Notes under the pieces: model-generated
What the model was told of the DNA's origin: nothing
Seen by the model: the letters and a program-made list of their open reading frames with translations, nothing else
The model's database searches: none
From: NORP233 sp050186825
GTDB lineage: Bacteria > Planctomycetota > J058
NCBI GenBank assembly: GCA_050186825.1
Contig: JBFWYD010000016.1
Span: 1-64,000, forward strand
Reading direction: 5' to 3'
Length of the DNA stretch: 64,000 nt
Part shown: piece by piece, positions 33,513-42,815 of the stretch
How the letters are laid out: each line of letters starts with the position of its first letter
How positions within the stretch are numbered: position 1 is the stretch's first letter
Made by a program: the position numbers and the translations under genes

Positions 33513-36500
33513 ATGACCTCCCTGATCCAGTATCTCGAGGAGCAGATCCTCCCTCGCGTGGCGCAGGACCTGCGTCGCGTCTACGACGACCCGGTCCACC
33601 AGTTCGGGGAGCGCAACGGCGTCCTGTGTGGGGCGTGTCCCTGGCACGACAGCAAGAGCAAGCGCTCCTTCCAGGTCACTGCGGGCGGAGGCTGGCACTG
33701 CTGGGGGTGCCGGGTGGGCGGAGGCCCCGTCCAGTACCGCGCGCGGCTCCGGGAGATCAAGGGCCCGGTCCGCGGAAGCGAGTTCGTGAGCGTGGTCCTG
33801 GAGCTGGCGCAGCTCCTCGGGATCCCGCTGCCTACCCACGACTACCAGCCGAGCCCGGACCAGATCGAGGCCGCCGCCGCCGAAGAGGAGCGCCGCCTCG
33901 CGATCGCGGCCGTGGGTCGAGTCTGCCTCGACCTGCTCTGGATCGACGCCGAGGACGCGAAGGCAGCGCGTGGATACCTCGGGTCGCGCGGGCTCATGGA
34001 GGATCACGCGCGTGATCTAGGGCTCGGCTACTACCTCACGGTCCAGGCAGTGCGCGACCTCCTGACTCCCGAGGAGCAGGTGCTCGCGGAGCGGACCGGG
34101 CTCCTCTCGCCAGCCTGGGAGGGCTACCTCATCTTTCCTTGGGCTGACGCGCTGGGGCGGCCGCTGACGCTCTACGGGCGCTACGCCGGGAAGCCTCCAC
34201 GGGGAAGGAAGAAGACCCTGGCCGCTCGCGGCGAAGGCAGCAAACGGTCCCCCCTCTACTTCGATCGGGCACGCCGCGCTGGCCACCGGGCCCTCGTCGC
34301 GGTCGAGGGCATCCTGGACGCCGCAGTACTCCAGGCCCGCGGCGAGAGCAGCGTCGTCGCCTACGTGGCCGGGGGCTTCGGCCAGGCACAGGTCGAGACC
34401 CTGCGCACCTACGGCGTCCAGCACGTCACTATCGTCCCCGACCCCGACTCTGGCGGCGAAAAGGGGACCGAGAGTTCGATCCGCCTCCTCGCCGCAGCGG
34501 GGATCCCCACCTTCGTCGCGCCGCGCCTCCCGGACGGGCAGGACCCAGACGAGTTCGTGATCGCCCGCGGGATCGAGGCCTGGCGCGAGCACGTAGCCGC
34601 TGCTCAGCCTGCCGCGCTCTGGCGCACTGAGCGTGCGCTCGCGGGGATCACACGCGAGTCGCCCGAGAGCGACAAGCGCGCCGCGGTCCAGCGCGTCAGC
34701 GAGATCGTCCGCGAGTTGAGCGGTCCGCAGGCGCCGCTCGACCGCGAGTCGATCGTCGACTTGGTCAAGGAGGCCACCGGCTATGCCAAGGCCGACCTCC
34801 GGAAGACGCTTCCCGAGCCGGGATCCTCCACGACTGCCGCGGCAGGCGGCTCGGCTCCGGAACCCGATTCCCGCGGCCGCGACCTGCAGTACGTGTATCG
34901 GCCTGACGGCCTCTACTGGACAGCGCCCGATCCGGACGCACGCCCACTCAAGCTCGCGAACCTCTACTCTGTGGAGATCGAGTCGATCCGAGAGGTGGAC
35001 GACGGCCTCGAGCAGGCGCGGGGTTTCCAGCTCAGCGTCGGGGTGATCGGCCAGCCGCCGTATCGGCTCGTCGTGCCAATCGACAAGTTCTCGGCCATGG
35101 AATGGATCTTCCAGGTGCCAGGCGCCACGCCGGAGCCTGGCAAGTTCGTCCGCGATCGACTGCGCCACGCGATCCAGGTGCTCTCGGGCCTTCCGCTGGT
35201 CAATCGGGTCTACGGCCACCTGGGCTGGGCGCGGCTCCCAGCCGGCCAGAATGTCTTTCTGTTCGCTGGCGGAGCGGTCGGCGCAGCGGGCTACCTACCG
35301 CTGGAGGTCGAGGTCCCGCCCTCGCTCGCCAAGTATCAGCTCCTCCTGCCACGCAGCCTCGACGAGTTCCGCGCCTCGATCAGGGCGAGCCTCCAGTTCA
35401 TCTCGGTCGCACCCATGCAGATCACCCTGCCGCTCTATGCGGCGGTTTGGCGCGCCCCTCTGGGCGAGACCGACTTCTCGATCATGGTGGTGGGGACGAC
35501 CGGCGCGGGGAAGTCCTGTCTGACGGGACTGGCGCAGCAGCACTACGGCGCCTGCATGGGCTACGACGGCCTGCCTGCGGGCTGGCACTCCACGGCCAAC
35601 GCGCTCGAGGGATTCGCCTTCGCCGCGAAGGACGTCCTGTTCACCGTCGACGACTTCGCGCCCGCGCGCTCGGGGAGTCGCCATGACGCAGATCGAGCCC
35701 ACGGCAGCTTCGACAGGCTGATCCGGGCCCAGGGCAACCGCCAGGGGCGTGCGCGCATGACCGCCTCGGCGAGCCTGAGTGCCACTCGCTACCCACGGGG
35801 GCTGATCGTGACCTCCGGCGAGGAACCCCCTCGCGGCGCGAGCTGCCTGGCTCGTGTCCTGACGCTACCCCTCCGTCGCAGCGACCTGGACCTCGCCCGC
35901 CTGACGGCGTGCCAGGGCGACGCAGGGGCCGGGCTCTACGCCATGGCCATGGCCGCCTATCTGCAGTGGCTCGCGCCGCGCATGGACCAGGTCCGCCAGG
36001 CCCTGCCCGGCCTGATCGCCCAGGAGCGGGCGAACTTCCAGCGCGGCGACCTCCATGGCCGGAGCGCCGGCATAGCGGCGAATCTCATGATCGGCATGCG
36101 GTCGTTCGCGCGCTTCGCGTTCGAGACCGGAGCGATCACTCAGCAATCCTGCGACCAGATCCTCCACGACGCTCGCGGCGCGCTCTGGGCTGCCCTCGAG
36201 CACCAGGCGGCCTCGCAGGCCGAGGCGGATCCCGTCGCGACCTTCTTCGCGCTACTTAGTGCGGCCGTCTCTTCCGGGCTCGGCCACTTTGTGGGCCCGA
36301 AGGGCGTGGTGCCCGACGATCCAGTCTGTTCCCCCTTCGCATGGGGGTGGCGGAGCGCCGGCGAAGGCCAGGGAAAGACCCCAGAGGGCACGGGGGACGC
36401 CGAGTGCGAATGGCGCTCAAGGGGCGAACTCCTCGGGTACGTGGTGCCCTCCACGGGAGACCTCTACCTGATCCCGCCGACTGCGGTCAGGGTCGCCGCG

Positions 36501-36791
36501 GAGACCAGCCAGGGCGCCTGGAGCGAGAGCGAGAAGGCGCTCGGGAACATGCTCCGGGAGCGTGCTCTGCTCCGCTCGACGAAGGGGCCGAACTCGAACA
36601 GGAGTCGGCCTCCTGCACACGTCGTCGGCGGCCGTCCATATGTCTGGCACCTCGGCGTCGCCACCTTCCTCGGGCAACCAGGCGGTCCGCTGCCACAGCC
36701 GCAGCCAGCCTCGCCGCAGCCGTTTCACCAGCAGCCCCAAGCCCCACAGGGCGCCGTGTCGCCTACTGCCAGAAACGGAGGTCACCAGTGA
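33513..36791 (+). CDS. DnaG-type primase fused to DUF927-like helicase ATPase
   Basis: 1092 residues. The N-terminus has a CHC2-type zinc finger (C39-x2-C42, C63-x2-C66 with HCWGC). A TOPRIM domain follows with catalytic E265 in VAVEGILDA and D310-P-D312 in IVPDPDSGG. The second half carries a P-loop, GTTGAGKS at 661-668, followed by a Walker B-like FTVDDF, in a DUF927/superfamily III-like context. This is the primase-helicase layout of plasmids, satellites and integrative elements, and is probably the element's replication initiator machinery. A GTGA overlap couples it to the next gene. Pro/Gln-rich C-terminus. Confidence 0.85.
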   Translation: MTSLIQYLEEQILPRVAQDLRRVYDDPVHQFGERNGVLCGACPWHDSKSKRSFQVTAGGGWHCWGCRVGGGPVQYRARLREIKGPVRGSEFVSVVLELAQLLGIPLPTHDYQPSPDQIEAAAAEEERRLAIAAVGRVCLDLLWIDAEDAKAARGYLGSRGLMEDHARDLGLGYYLTVQAVRDLLTPEEQVLAERTGLLSPAWEGYLIFPWADALGRPLTLYGRYAGKPPRGRKKTLAARGEGSKRSPLYFDRARRAGHRALVAVEGILDAAVLQARGESSVVAYVAGGFGQAQVETLRTYGVQHVTIVPDPDSGGEKGTESSIRLLAAAGIPTFVAPRLPDGQDPDEFVIARGIEAWREHVAAAQPAALWRTERALAGITRESPESDKRAAVQRVSEIVRELSGPQAPLDRESIVDLVKEATGYAKADLRKTLPEPGSSTTAAAGGSAPEPDSRGRDLQYVYRPDGLYWTAPDPDARPLKLANLYSVEIESIREVDDGLEQARGFQLSVGVIGQPPYRLVVPIDKFSAMEWIFQVPGATPEPGKFVRDRLRHAIQVLSGLPLVNRVYGHLGWARLPAGQNVFLFAGGAVGAAGYLPLEVEVPPSLAKYQLLLPRSLDEFRASIRASLQFISVAPMQITLPLYAAVWRAPLGETDFSIMVVGTTGAGKSCLTGLAQQHYGACMGYDGLPAGWHSTANALEGFAFAAKDVLFTVDDFAPARSGSRHDADRAHGSFDRLIRAQGNRQGRARMTASASLSATRYPRGLIVTSGEEPPRGASCLARVLTLPLRRSDLDLARLTACQGDAGAGLYAMAMAAYLQWLAPRMDQVRQALPGLIAQERANFQRGDLHGRSAGIAANLMIGMRSFARFAFETGAITQQSCDQILHDARGALWAALEHQAASQAEADPVATFFALLSAAVSSGLGHFVGPKGVVPDDPVCSPFAWGWRSAGEGQGKTPEGTGDAECEWRSRGELLGYVVPSTGDLYLIPPTAVRVAAETSQGAWSESEKALGNMLRERALLRSTKGPNSNRSRPPAHVVGGRPYVWHLGVATFLGQPGGPLPQPQPASPQPFHQQPQAPQGAVSPTARNGGHQ

Positions 36792-37630
36792 TCGACCATG
36801 GACGTGGCGGAACGCCCGCGCACAAACAGCCCGCCCGATACTCCAAGAGAGAGATCAGCGAGCAGGGGTTCGTCCGCGAGGTCAAGCCCGGTTGGGTGGC
36901 CGTCAATCCACTCCTGGCATGGGACGACCCCGCGGACCTTCCTCAGCCCTACTACCGGTTCTCAACGGAGCACGGCGGCGCTGACCGAGACCTTCCACCC
37001 GTCTTGCTTGTCGCTCCCCTCGAGTGGTGGCAACGCCAAGAACAGCGCTTGGGTCCCGCCGTCGTCGAGCGCTGGATCCAGTACTCCGCACATAGGCACG
37101 CGGAGTTCAACCGGGCCGAAGAAGTCCGCGCATGGCGTCGCAAGAGGACCCTGGAGCGGCGGGACCGGTACGAGGCGCTCGTGGAGATCTACCTCCCAGG
37201 CCCGACCGTCGTCACGAAGGAGGACATTCCTCAGTGGGCAGTGGCTCGCCTGCGCCGGAACCCGCGCGTCCAGTGCGTTCGCGTCGCCAACTACTACGTC
37301 ATTGGGCTCATAGATAGCCATGCGCTCCGCCGCGCGGTGATCGACCAACAGCTGGCCATTCGACGTGAGCAGTACGACGAGCACCTCGAGACGCTCCGTG
37401 CCGCCCTCCGCTCGCGCGGGGGAAAGCTGGGCGGCTCCTCCTCCGGCCTGAGGAAGCGCCTGGACCTTCCGCCGGACGTCGACATGGACGACTTCCTCTC
37501 GGCGGTGCGCTCCGGGCATGAGCGATTCGCCCTTCCTCCTGTCGATCTGGAAGTGCGACGGAAAGACAAGAGTTGGCTGGTCAGGTTCCGTCCGGAGCCG
37601 GAGCGCGGGGCGCAGGGGCCAGACCAGTGA
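36788..37630 (+). CDS. Hypothetical protein coupled to primase
   Basis: 280 residues, GTG start overlapping the primase stop by 4 bp. A helical Arg/Glu-rich centre (FNRAEEVRAWRRKRTLERRD) precedes an alpha/beta segment (RNPRVQCVRVANYYVIGLID) and a helical C-terminus with DLPPDVDMDDFL. No catalytic motif is recognised. Coupling to the primase suggests a role in replication or DNA binding. Confidence 0.6.
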   Translation: MIDHGRGGTPAHKQPARYSKREISEQGFVREVKPGWVAVNPLLAWDDPADLPQPYYRFSTEHGGADRDLPPVLLVAPLEWWQRQEQRLGPAVVERWIQYSAHRHAEFNRAEEVRAWRRKRTLERRDRYEALVEIYLPGPTVVTKEDIPQWAVARLRRNPRVQCVRVANYYVIGLIDSHALRRAVIDQQLAIRREQYDEHLETLRAALRSRGGKLGGSSSGLRKRLDLPPDVDMDDFLSAVRSGHERFALPPVDLEVRRKDKSWLVRFRPEPERGAQGPDQ

Positions 37631-37681
37631 CCGCCCCGCTGGCCGCCGGTGCTTGGGCTCCCCTTACCGAGGCCGGGGACC

Positions 37682-37719
37682 CCAGTGGCAAGGCTTGCTT
37701 ACCAGGACCTTGCCACTGG
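37682..37719. repeat. 12-bp perfect inverted repeat after the primase operon
   Basis: CCAGTGGCAAGG (37682-37693) and CCTTGCCACTGG (37708-37719) with a 14-nt spacer. It lies 52 bp after the previous stop in a 420-bp stretch (37631-38050) for which no coding frame is convincing. Could be a terminator, operator or origin element. Confidence 0.55.
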
Positions 37720-37960
37720 ATTTGGCCAGGCTGCACCGGCTCTTACGCCAGAAGTGCAAGACGAACGAGAAGGCCGTTGCGCAAGGCCGAACACGAGGCT
37801 AACCTCTGCGCAGCAGTCAGACACTGCCGGCGCAAGGGTTCGCCTTTGCGACCAAGAGCCATGCGGGGGCCACATACCCGCAACGACGGCCCGCAGGCCC
37901 GCCACCGCCATGGCGCGCCACGCAAGCAGGGCCAAGGCCCAAAGCGGCCAGTACCTGGGT

Positions 37961-37984
37961 GCAGCGCAGGGCTACCTGCGCTGC
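37961..37984. terminator. 10-bp stem, 4-nt loop hairpin before the RepA-like gene
   Basis: GCAGCGCAGG (37961-37970) pairs with CCTGCGCTGC (37975-37984) around GCTA. It is 67 bp upstream of the RepA-like start, so it is either the terminator of the preceding transcript or an attenuator in the RepA-like leader. Confidence 0.5.
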
Positions 37985-38050
37985 GCCTAGGCCTTCCCAC
38001 ACCTCAACTCCTCACCAGCACCGGCCCTCCGCGGCCGGGCCGGAGACACC

Positions 38051-39202
38051 GTGGCCATACGCATGGACCAGGCCCCGACGGGCACCCCTGGGTTCCTGAT
38101 CGACCCCTACGTACCGACGCTCGCCTTGACCCTCCTCACTGGCTGGGGCGGAGTCGGCAAGACACACCTCGCTGCGCTGGTCAGTGCGCGCCTGACGCTC
38201 AGGCTCCCCATGCCGTGGGAGTCCGAGGCGGCGATCGATCGGGCGATCACCCCCCGCGAGGTCACCGTCCTCTGGGCCACGGCCGAGTCGACGCCAGCCA
38301 CGCTCCGCAGCCGCCTCGAGGCCTACGGCGCGGACCTGGGGCAGGTCATGCTCGCGACTCCGGACGAGGATCTGGGGGGCGTCGTTCGGCATCTCCGGCC
38401 TCGCCTCGTCGTCCTGGATCCCCTCGAGGACGTGGTCGGACTCCACGGGCAGCCGGCGGCAGTTCGCGCTCGGCTCAGGAGGCTGATCTACGCGGCCCGC
38501 GAGGGGGACTCCGCGCTGCTGGCGATCCGGCACCAGTCCAAGGCGTCCCGCGACCCTCGCACCTGTGGGGTTGGGTCCTACGCGGTCGGCGCGTGGTCCA
38601 GGAGCGAGCTACTGCTTGGGCGAGTGCGCGACGACGAGCAACGCATTGTCCTCCTTCACACCAAGAGCAACGACGCTCCCGACGGCGCCTCGCAAGAGTT
38701 CGAGTTTCGCGAAGGACGCCTGGAATGGCGCGGACGCACGGAGGCCACGGCTGACGACATCCTCGGCGCTCCGCCCAGGGGGCGCGGAAGAGGCGTAATC
38801 GAGCTGGCCCAGGAGCGCCTGCTCGAGGTCCTGGCTGACGGCCCGCTCCCCCAAGAGGAAGTGTCGCGGGCAATACCGGACGTCGCCCCACGCACGCTCC
38901 GGGAGGCCTTCCGGCGACTCGGGGGTGACTCGAGGGCCGTTCACGACGACCGCGGCCAGATCAGCCACTGGGAGTGGTCGCTGCCGCTCTTCGCGCCGGC
39001 CGACGAGCGGGTCCCGGAATCACTCTCCCAAGCCCTGCCCGAAGCCCGAGTCCGCAGGGTGCGCTCCCAGTCGACGCCGCCCCCCCAAGGACAGCCCGTC
39101 GAGCGGGACCCCGCTCCCGAGGCCGACACCGATCGCCGGAACTCCCAGGACGACGACGACCCCGGCGCTGCGCGGTTTCGCGCTCTCGCAAGCGACCTCT
39201 AG
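38051..39202 (+). CDS. RepA-like AAA ATPase (hexameric replicative helicase type)
   Basis: 383 residues, GTG start. The Walker A motif GWGGVGKT (31-38) follows a short N-terminus, and LRPRLVVLDPLED near 120 is the Walker B region. A later strand (DSALLAIRHQSKA) and GVGSYAVGAWSRSELL fit the RepA/AAA_25 family of plasmid and prophage helicase-like ATPases. The C-terminal part (about 255-310) resembles a winged helix, and the last 60 residues are disordered and charged. Likely acts with the primase in element replication. Confidence 0.8.
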   Translation: MAIRMDQAPTGTPGFLIDPYVPTLALTLLTGWGGVGKTHLAALVSARLTLRLPMPWESEAAIDRAITPREVTVLWATAESTPATLRSRLEAYGADLGQVMLATPDEDLGGVVRHLRPRLVVLDPLEDVVGLHGQPAAVRARLRRLIYAAREGDSALLAIRHQSKASRDPRTCGVGSYAVGAWSRSELLLGRVRDDEQRIVLLHTKSNDAPDGASQEFEFREGRLEWRGRTEATADDILGAPPRGRGRGVIELAQERLLEVLADGPLPQEEVSRAIPDVAPRTLREAFRRLGGDSRAVHDDRGQISHWEWSLPLFAPADERVPESLSQALPEARVRRVRSQSTPPPQGQPVERDPAPEADTDRRNSQDDDDPGAARFRALASDL

Positions 39203-39233
39203 GACCACCCTCTTTCCTCCTCGGAGTCCCCTG

Positions 39234-39767
39234 ATGCAAGACGACGACAACATTCCCAATCTGCTAGAGAAGGACGCCGGACCTCGGCGCCCCGAGGATC
39301 TGGTCGTCATGCCCGGCTACGGGGCGCCTCGCACCTCGGCAAGTGACGCGGGTCCGACCAGTCCGGCGTCCAACTCCGCGCCCGGCTACCGCCCCTACGA
39401 ACGGATCTCGCTCGAGGATCTCGTCGAGCAGCACCGCCAGGCCATGGCGGCCAGGCCCGCCAACGTCCAGCGCCTCGCGGATCAGCTTCGCGGCCTGCCG
39501 CGAGCGGAGCTGATCCAGCGAACCCGCGATCGCGTCGACAGGATCCTGGCCTGCGAGTGGGCGGTCGCTGCCTATCAGCAAGGCTGCGGTCCGTCGAACT
39601 CGTGCTGCGGCTTCCACGCGCTGCTGGAGCGGGACGCGCTTCGGCTGGCGCTCGGAGACGAAGCCTTCGCCGAGGTGACGCAGGACCTTCTTCTTCAACA
39701 CGACGACTACATGAAGTCGATCCCGCCCGGCGGGTACCTCGCGGGGGAGGAAGACCATGACCCCTAG
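39234..39767 (+). CDS. Hypothetical protein, element core
   Basis: 177 residues from ATG 39234. Disordered N-terminus (residues 1-60), then a helical domain (LEDLVEQHRQAMAARP, ELIQRTRDRVDRILACEWAV) with a CGPSNSCCGFH segment whose three Cys could bind metal. It ends 11 bp into the next gene, whose ATG at 39757 has a strong GGGAGGA site. Function is unknown. Confidence 0.55.
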   Translation: MQDDDNIPNLLEKDAGPRRPEDLVVMPGYGAPRTSASDAGPTSPASNSAPGYRPYERISLEDLVEQHRQAMAARPANVQRLADQLRGLPRAELIQRTRDRVDRILACEWAVAAYQQGCGPSNSCCGFHALLERDALRLALGDEAFAEVTQDLLLQHDDYMKSIPPGGYLAGEEDHDP

Positions 39768-40119
39768 CGATCGCTGGGAAGGGGCGCCCCCGCTGGACCT
39801 CCGGCAAACCGAGACGCTGTCTCCGCCGAAGACGGTCAAGACCATGGCCTATCGGGTGGAGCATGCGACGTGTGCGCGTGCGCGCCCGAGGCACTTGAGC
39901 CGAGCGGACGGCACGCGGCTTCGTCGGCGTCGGGCCCGAGTGGACGCTCGGCATCGTCGAGCTGCTCGGCCCCGACCCGGGCGGGCCAGGAGGCGGGCGA
40001 CGGCGGCGCGGGCCCGCGCGGGAAGCGGTGACCCGCCTGGCGACGGAGGCGGCGACTCCCCCCGGTCCACCACCGCGACCGCGTCCCAGCCCCAGGGCAG
40101 AGAGGCGGTGCGCCCATGA
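39757..40119 (+). CDS. X-type protein (copy 3): Arg-rich body and GDPPGDGG tail
   Basis: 120 residues. A strong Shine-Dalgarno and ATGA coupling to the next gene support translation. After a normal start (MTPSDRWEGAPPLDL) comes an Arg-rich stretch, then SGDPPGDGGGDS (DNA motif at 40030). The same plan is found at 44002-44400 and 45044-45535. Between about 39900 and 40010 the +1 frame has more G/C third positions and reads GFVGVGPEWTLGIVELLG, so an indel or overlapping coding cannot be ruled out. Confidence 0.45.
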   Translation: MTPSDRWEGAPPLDLRQTETLSPPKTVKTMAYRVEHATCARARPRHLSRADGTRLRRRRARVDARHRRAARPRPGRARRRATAARARAGSGDPPGDGGGDSPRSTTATASQPQGREAVRP

Positions 40120-40793
40120 GCCGCACCGACCTCCGCCTCCTCAAGTTCGAGGAGCTGCTCGAAGACCAGCGGGCCCTTCGCGAGGAGGTCCTGCGCGTCC
40201 TCGAGGACCTTCGCGACGAGCAGCTCTGCCACCCGCACCACCCGCCGCCTACGACCGAGCTGATCCTCGAGCGCCTCGACGTCGACGGGGACCTCCGGCC
40301 CGACCGACTCGACCTCGACGCCGGTCGCCTGCGGGTCCGCCTGCTGCTGGCGGTCGCGGACGTCGTGGCCGTCCTCGCTCGCGCCGGCTGGGTCCTGGTC
40401 CAGCCTGGCTCGGTGGCCGCTGCGGTGGGCGAGCCGCTCGAGTTCAAGTTCACTGTCGAGGCCCTGCTCGGCAAGGCCTCGGCCGCCGAGGCCTACAAGC
40501 TCGGCTCCCGGCGCGAGCCGCCAGCGCCGGCCAACGAGGGGCAGCTCCCGGCCTGGGCCATGGACGTGATCCGCACCGAGGAGCCCCTGCTGACCAGGGA
40601 GCGGCTCCGCGATCTCCTGCAGGTCTCCGAGCGCACCCTCAGCCGCCTGCTCAGCTCGGGCGAGCTGGTCACGATCCGCCGTCCCGGCGACCGGTCCAAG
40701 GTGCTCGTCCCCCGCCTCGAGGTCGCGCGCTACCTGGCGCGGCTGGCTCGCGCCTGCTCGAACGAGGACGCCAAATGGGAGGAGGTCGCGTGA
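40116..40793 (+). CDS. Hypothetical protein with C-terminal excisionase-type HTH
   Basis: 225 residues, ATG overlapping the previous stop. Residues 1-140 are helical and beta-mixed (LRLLKFEELLEDQRALREEV). Residues about 150-215 form a helix-turn-helix of the excisionase family (LLTRERLRDLLQVSERTLSR, then VPRLEVARYLARL). Coupled by GTGA to the first adenine methylase. Probably a DNA-binding accessory for the element. Confidence 0.65.
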   Translation: MSRTDLRLLKFEELLEDQRALREEVLRVLEDLRDEQLCHPHHPPPTTELILERLDVDGDLRPDRLDLDAGRLRVRLLLAVADVVAVLARAGWVLVQPGSVAAAVGEPLEFKFTVEALLGKASAAEAYKLGSRREPPAPANEGQLPAWAMDVIRTEEPLLTRERLRDLLQVSERTLSRLLSSGELVTIRRPGDRSKVLVPRLEVARYLARLARACSNEDAKWEEVA

Positions 40794-41317
40794 CCATCCC
40801 GCGCAAGGCGGCACCGGAGCGCTCCGAGTTCTTCACGCCGGAGCGCGTCCTGGAGCGCGTCCGCGTCTACTTCGGCGGCGCGATCCCACTGGACCCCGCG
40901 ACGACCCCGAGCAACCCCACCGGGGCAACGCGGTGTTTCTCCATGGGCGACGATGGCCTCAGGCAGTCATGGAACGGCGCCGGGGTCTTCGTGTCGCCAC
41001 CTGCCGGATCGGAACTGCGGCCCTGGGTCGAGAAGATCGGCTGCGAGGCCATGCGAGGAGTCGAGATCGTGGCGCTGCTCCCAGCGAGCAGCACGTTCGG
41101 CAATGCCTACTGGCAAGACGCGGTCCTCACCGACCGGCTGCGCGCTCTGTGCTGGGTGCGCAGGAAGGTGCCCTTCCGCGATGCCTCCGGCGCTCGTGTC
41201 CCCTACCCCTACTCGAGCGTTCTGCTCGGCCTCAACACCGCGAGCGATCGCTTCAGGGAGGCCTTCGCGCCCCTGGGCATGTCTCTCGCCCTCACCAAGA
41301 TCGGAGGGCCAGCATGA
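40790..41317 (+). CDS. Phage-type DNA N6-adenine methyltransferase, degenerate motif
   Basis: 175 residues from GTG 40790, preceded by GGAGGTC. It belongs to the phage Dam family (PF05869): FFTPERVLERVRVYFGG, PLDPATTPSNPTGATRCF, DDGLRQSWNG. The catalytic NPPY motif, intact in the next gene, reads SPPA here (S69-P-P-A72). Loss of the Asn and Tyr predicts weak or no methylation activity. It could bind DNA or dimerise with the intact copy. ATGA-coupled to it. Confidence 0.8.
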   Translation: MTIPRKAAPERSEFFTPERVLERVRVYFGGAIPLDPATTPSNPTGATRCFSMGDDGLRQSWNGAGVFVSPPAGSELRPWVEKIGCEAMRGVEIVALLPASSTFGNAYWQDAVLTDRLRALCWVRRKVPFRDASGARVPYPYSSVLLGLNTASDRFREAFAPLGMSLALTKIGGPA

Positions 41318-41817
41318 CCCCGGTTGAGAAGCAGTGCCGCAGCACGATCCACCTGACCCCGCCTCACGTCCTGGAGGCGATCCGCGGCTACTTCGGCGGC
41401 GCGATCCCGCTTGATCCGGCGACCCAGCCCGACAACCCGACAGGTGCCTCGCGGTTCTTCACCGAGGCGGACAACGGGCTCAAGCGGGAATGGAGCGCCG
41501 GCGTGTTCGTCAATCCGCCATACGGCAAGCAGTTTCCCGCGTGGATCCGGAAGATCGCGGAGGAGGCCGCTCGCGGTGTCGAGATCCTCGCGCTGTTGCC
41601 CGGGAGCAAGCGCACGGAGACCGAGTACTGGCCGGTCCTCTACGGTGAGAGACTGAAGGCCGTGTGCTTCGTGCGAGGGCGGCTCTCGTTCCTCACGGCG
41701 GAGGGGGAGGTCCAGAAGGGGAACACCCAGGACTCGGCGCTCTACGGGCTCAACATCGACGTGGCCCGATTCGGAACGGCGTTCTCGACGCTGGGGGGCT
41801 GCTTCGAGCTGGCGTAG
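41314..41817 (+). CDS. Phage-type DNA N6-adenine methyltransferase (Dam)
   Basis: 167 residues, ATG overlapping the previous stop. Same family and about 45% identical to the preceding gene: HLTPPHVLEAIRGYFGG, PLDPATQPDNPTGASRFFTE, then an intact N67-P-P-Y70 in VFVNPPYGKQFPAWI. Likely methylates adenine in element DNA, protecting it from host or cargo nucleases. Target site unknown. No cognate restriction gene is adjacent, so an orphan methylase is the best reading. Confidence 0.87.
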   Translation: MTPVEKQCRSTIHLTPPHVLEAIRGYFGGAIPLDPATQPDNPTGASRFFTEADNGLKREWSAGVFVNPPYGKQFPAWIRKIAEEAARGVEILALLPGSKRTETEYWPVLYGERLKAVCFVRGRLSFLTAEGEVQKGNTQDSALYGLNIDVARFGTAFSTLGGCFELA

Positions 41818-41923
41818 TTGTCGTAAGGCAGGCACATGACCAAGACGGCATCGTCTCGCCCCAGCAGAAGTCCAAGAGGGTAGCCAGGCCTGCGGCCAGG
41901 CATCGTGGGTCTGGGAGCTGACC

Positions 41924-42784
41924 TCAGGTCTCTTCCCACCGCTTCAGGTGCTTCCTCTCGCGCGCTCCGAGCGCCCCACGGAACTTCTCGTAGTGGTCGA
42001 CGAACTCGCCCAGCTCGCGGGGCAGCTCCCGGTAGAGCACCACCAGCCCCTCGACCACGCACCTGAGGTTCTCTTCAAGCACCTCCTGGCTCAACGCGAC
42101 CGGGAGCTGAGCAGCAAGCTGCAGCCTGTCCAGGGCTCGCAGCGCGGTCGTCAGGCCGGGGACGAGGTCGAGGTTCGCGGTGTCGAAGCTGTCCGAGAGC
42201 GTGACCGCGGCGGTGCCCAGCTCGGGGGTGCAGACGCCCGCGAGCGAAGAGGCGCGCTCGAAGAACGAGTGCATGTCGTCTAGCCCCTCGAGGTAGGCCT
42301 CTAGGTGCCCCCGTAGGTCCATGTTCTTGAGCACCCAGTCCGCGAGCCGCGCGGGGTCGATTCCGAAGTCGACCGCACCCTCCCCTTCAAGTCCCCCGTC
42401 GGGCACCAGGGCCAGGAGAGCCTGCGCCTGCGGAAGCGGGTTCTCGTCCAGGCTGCGGATCAGGTCGCGGGCCTCGTCGGCCGCGAGCGCGCAGAACTCG
42501 AGCACCACGCTGTCGGCTGCGCGCTCACGAAGCCGCTGCCCCCGGTGGACCAAGAAGTAGGTGATCAGGCTCGTGACGACCGCGGCGCTCCCGTGGAGGA
42601 GACCCCGGGAGACGAAGCCCGCGAGTTGGTCGTGGAGGGCACCGCCCTCCTTCAGGAAGGCAGCGTGGAAGAAGAACCCCACCGCTACGGCCGCCGCGAG
42701 CGAGAGGCTGACCGTCACCAGCCCCAGGTAGGCGGCCGCCCGCCAGAGGAGAGACGGGCGCTCGACGACCGCGGAGTCGCTCAC
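41924..42784 (-). CDS. Inner-membrane protein with helical cytoplasmic domain
   Basis: 286 residues. Two transmembrane helices, about 14-40 (AAAYLGLVTVSLSLAAAVAV) and about 62-80 (LLHGSAAVVTSLITYFLVH), followed by a 200-residue soluble helical domain. Convergent with the adenine methylase gene. No catalytic motif. Stop at 41924, start at 42784 overlapping nothing. May belong to the same transcript as 42816-43334. Confidence 0.6.
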   Translation of the reverse strand: MSDSAVVERPSLLWRAAAYLGLVTVSLSLAAAVAVGFFFHAAFLKEGGALHDQLAGFVSRGLLHGSAAVVTSLITYFLVHRGQRLRERAADSVVLEFCALAADEARDLIRSLDENPLPQAQALLALVPDGGLEGEGAVDFGIDPARLADWVLKNMDLRGHLEAYLEGLDDMHSFFERASSLAGVCTPELGTAAVTLSDSFDTANLDLVPGLTTALRALDRLQLAAQLPVALSQEVLEENLRCVVEGLVVLYRELPRELGEFVDHYEKFRGALGARERKHLKRWEET

Positions 42785-42815
42785 CAGGCCGGCCCGGGAT
42801 CCATGGCGCCAGGCA

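Noticed and set aside
37573..38754. Plus-strand frame of 393 codons covering the 37.6-38.05 kb gap
   Set aside because: Overlaps two real genes out of frame and contains Pro/Arg/His-rich sequence. A GTG at 37627 overlaps the previous stop, but no natural end follows.
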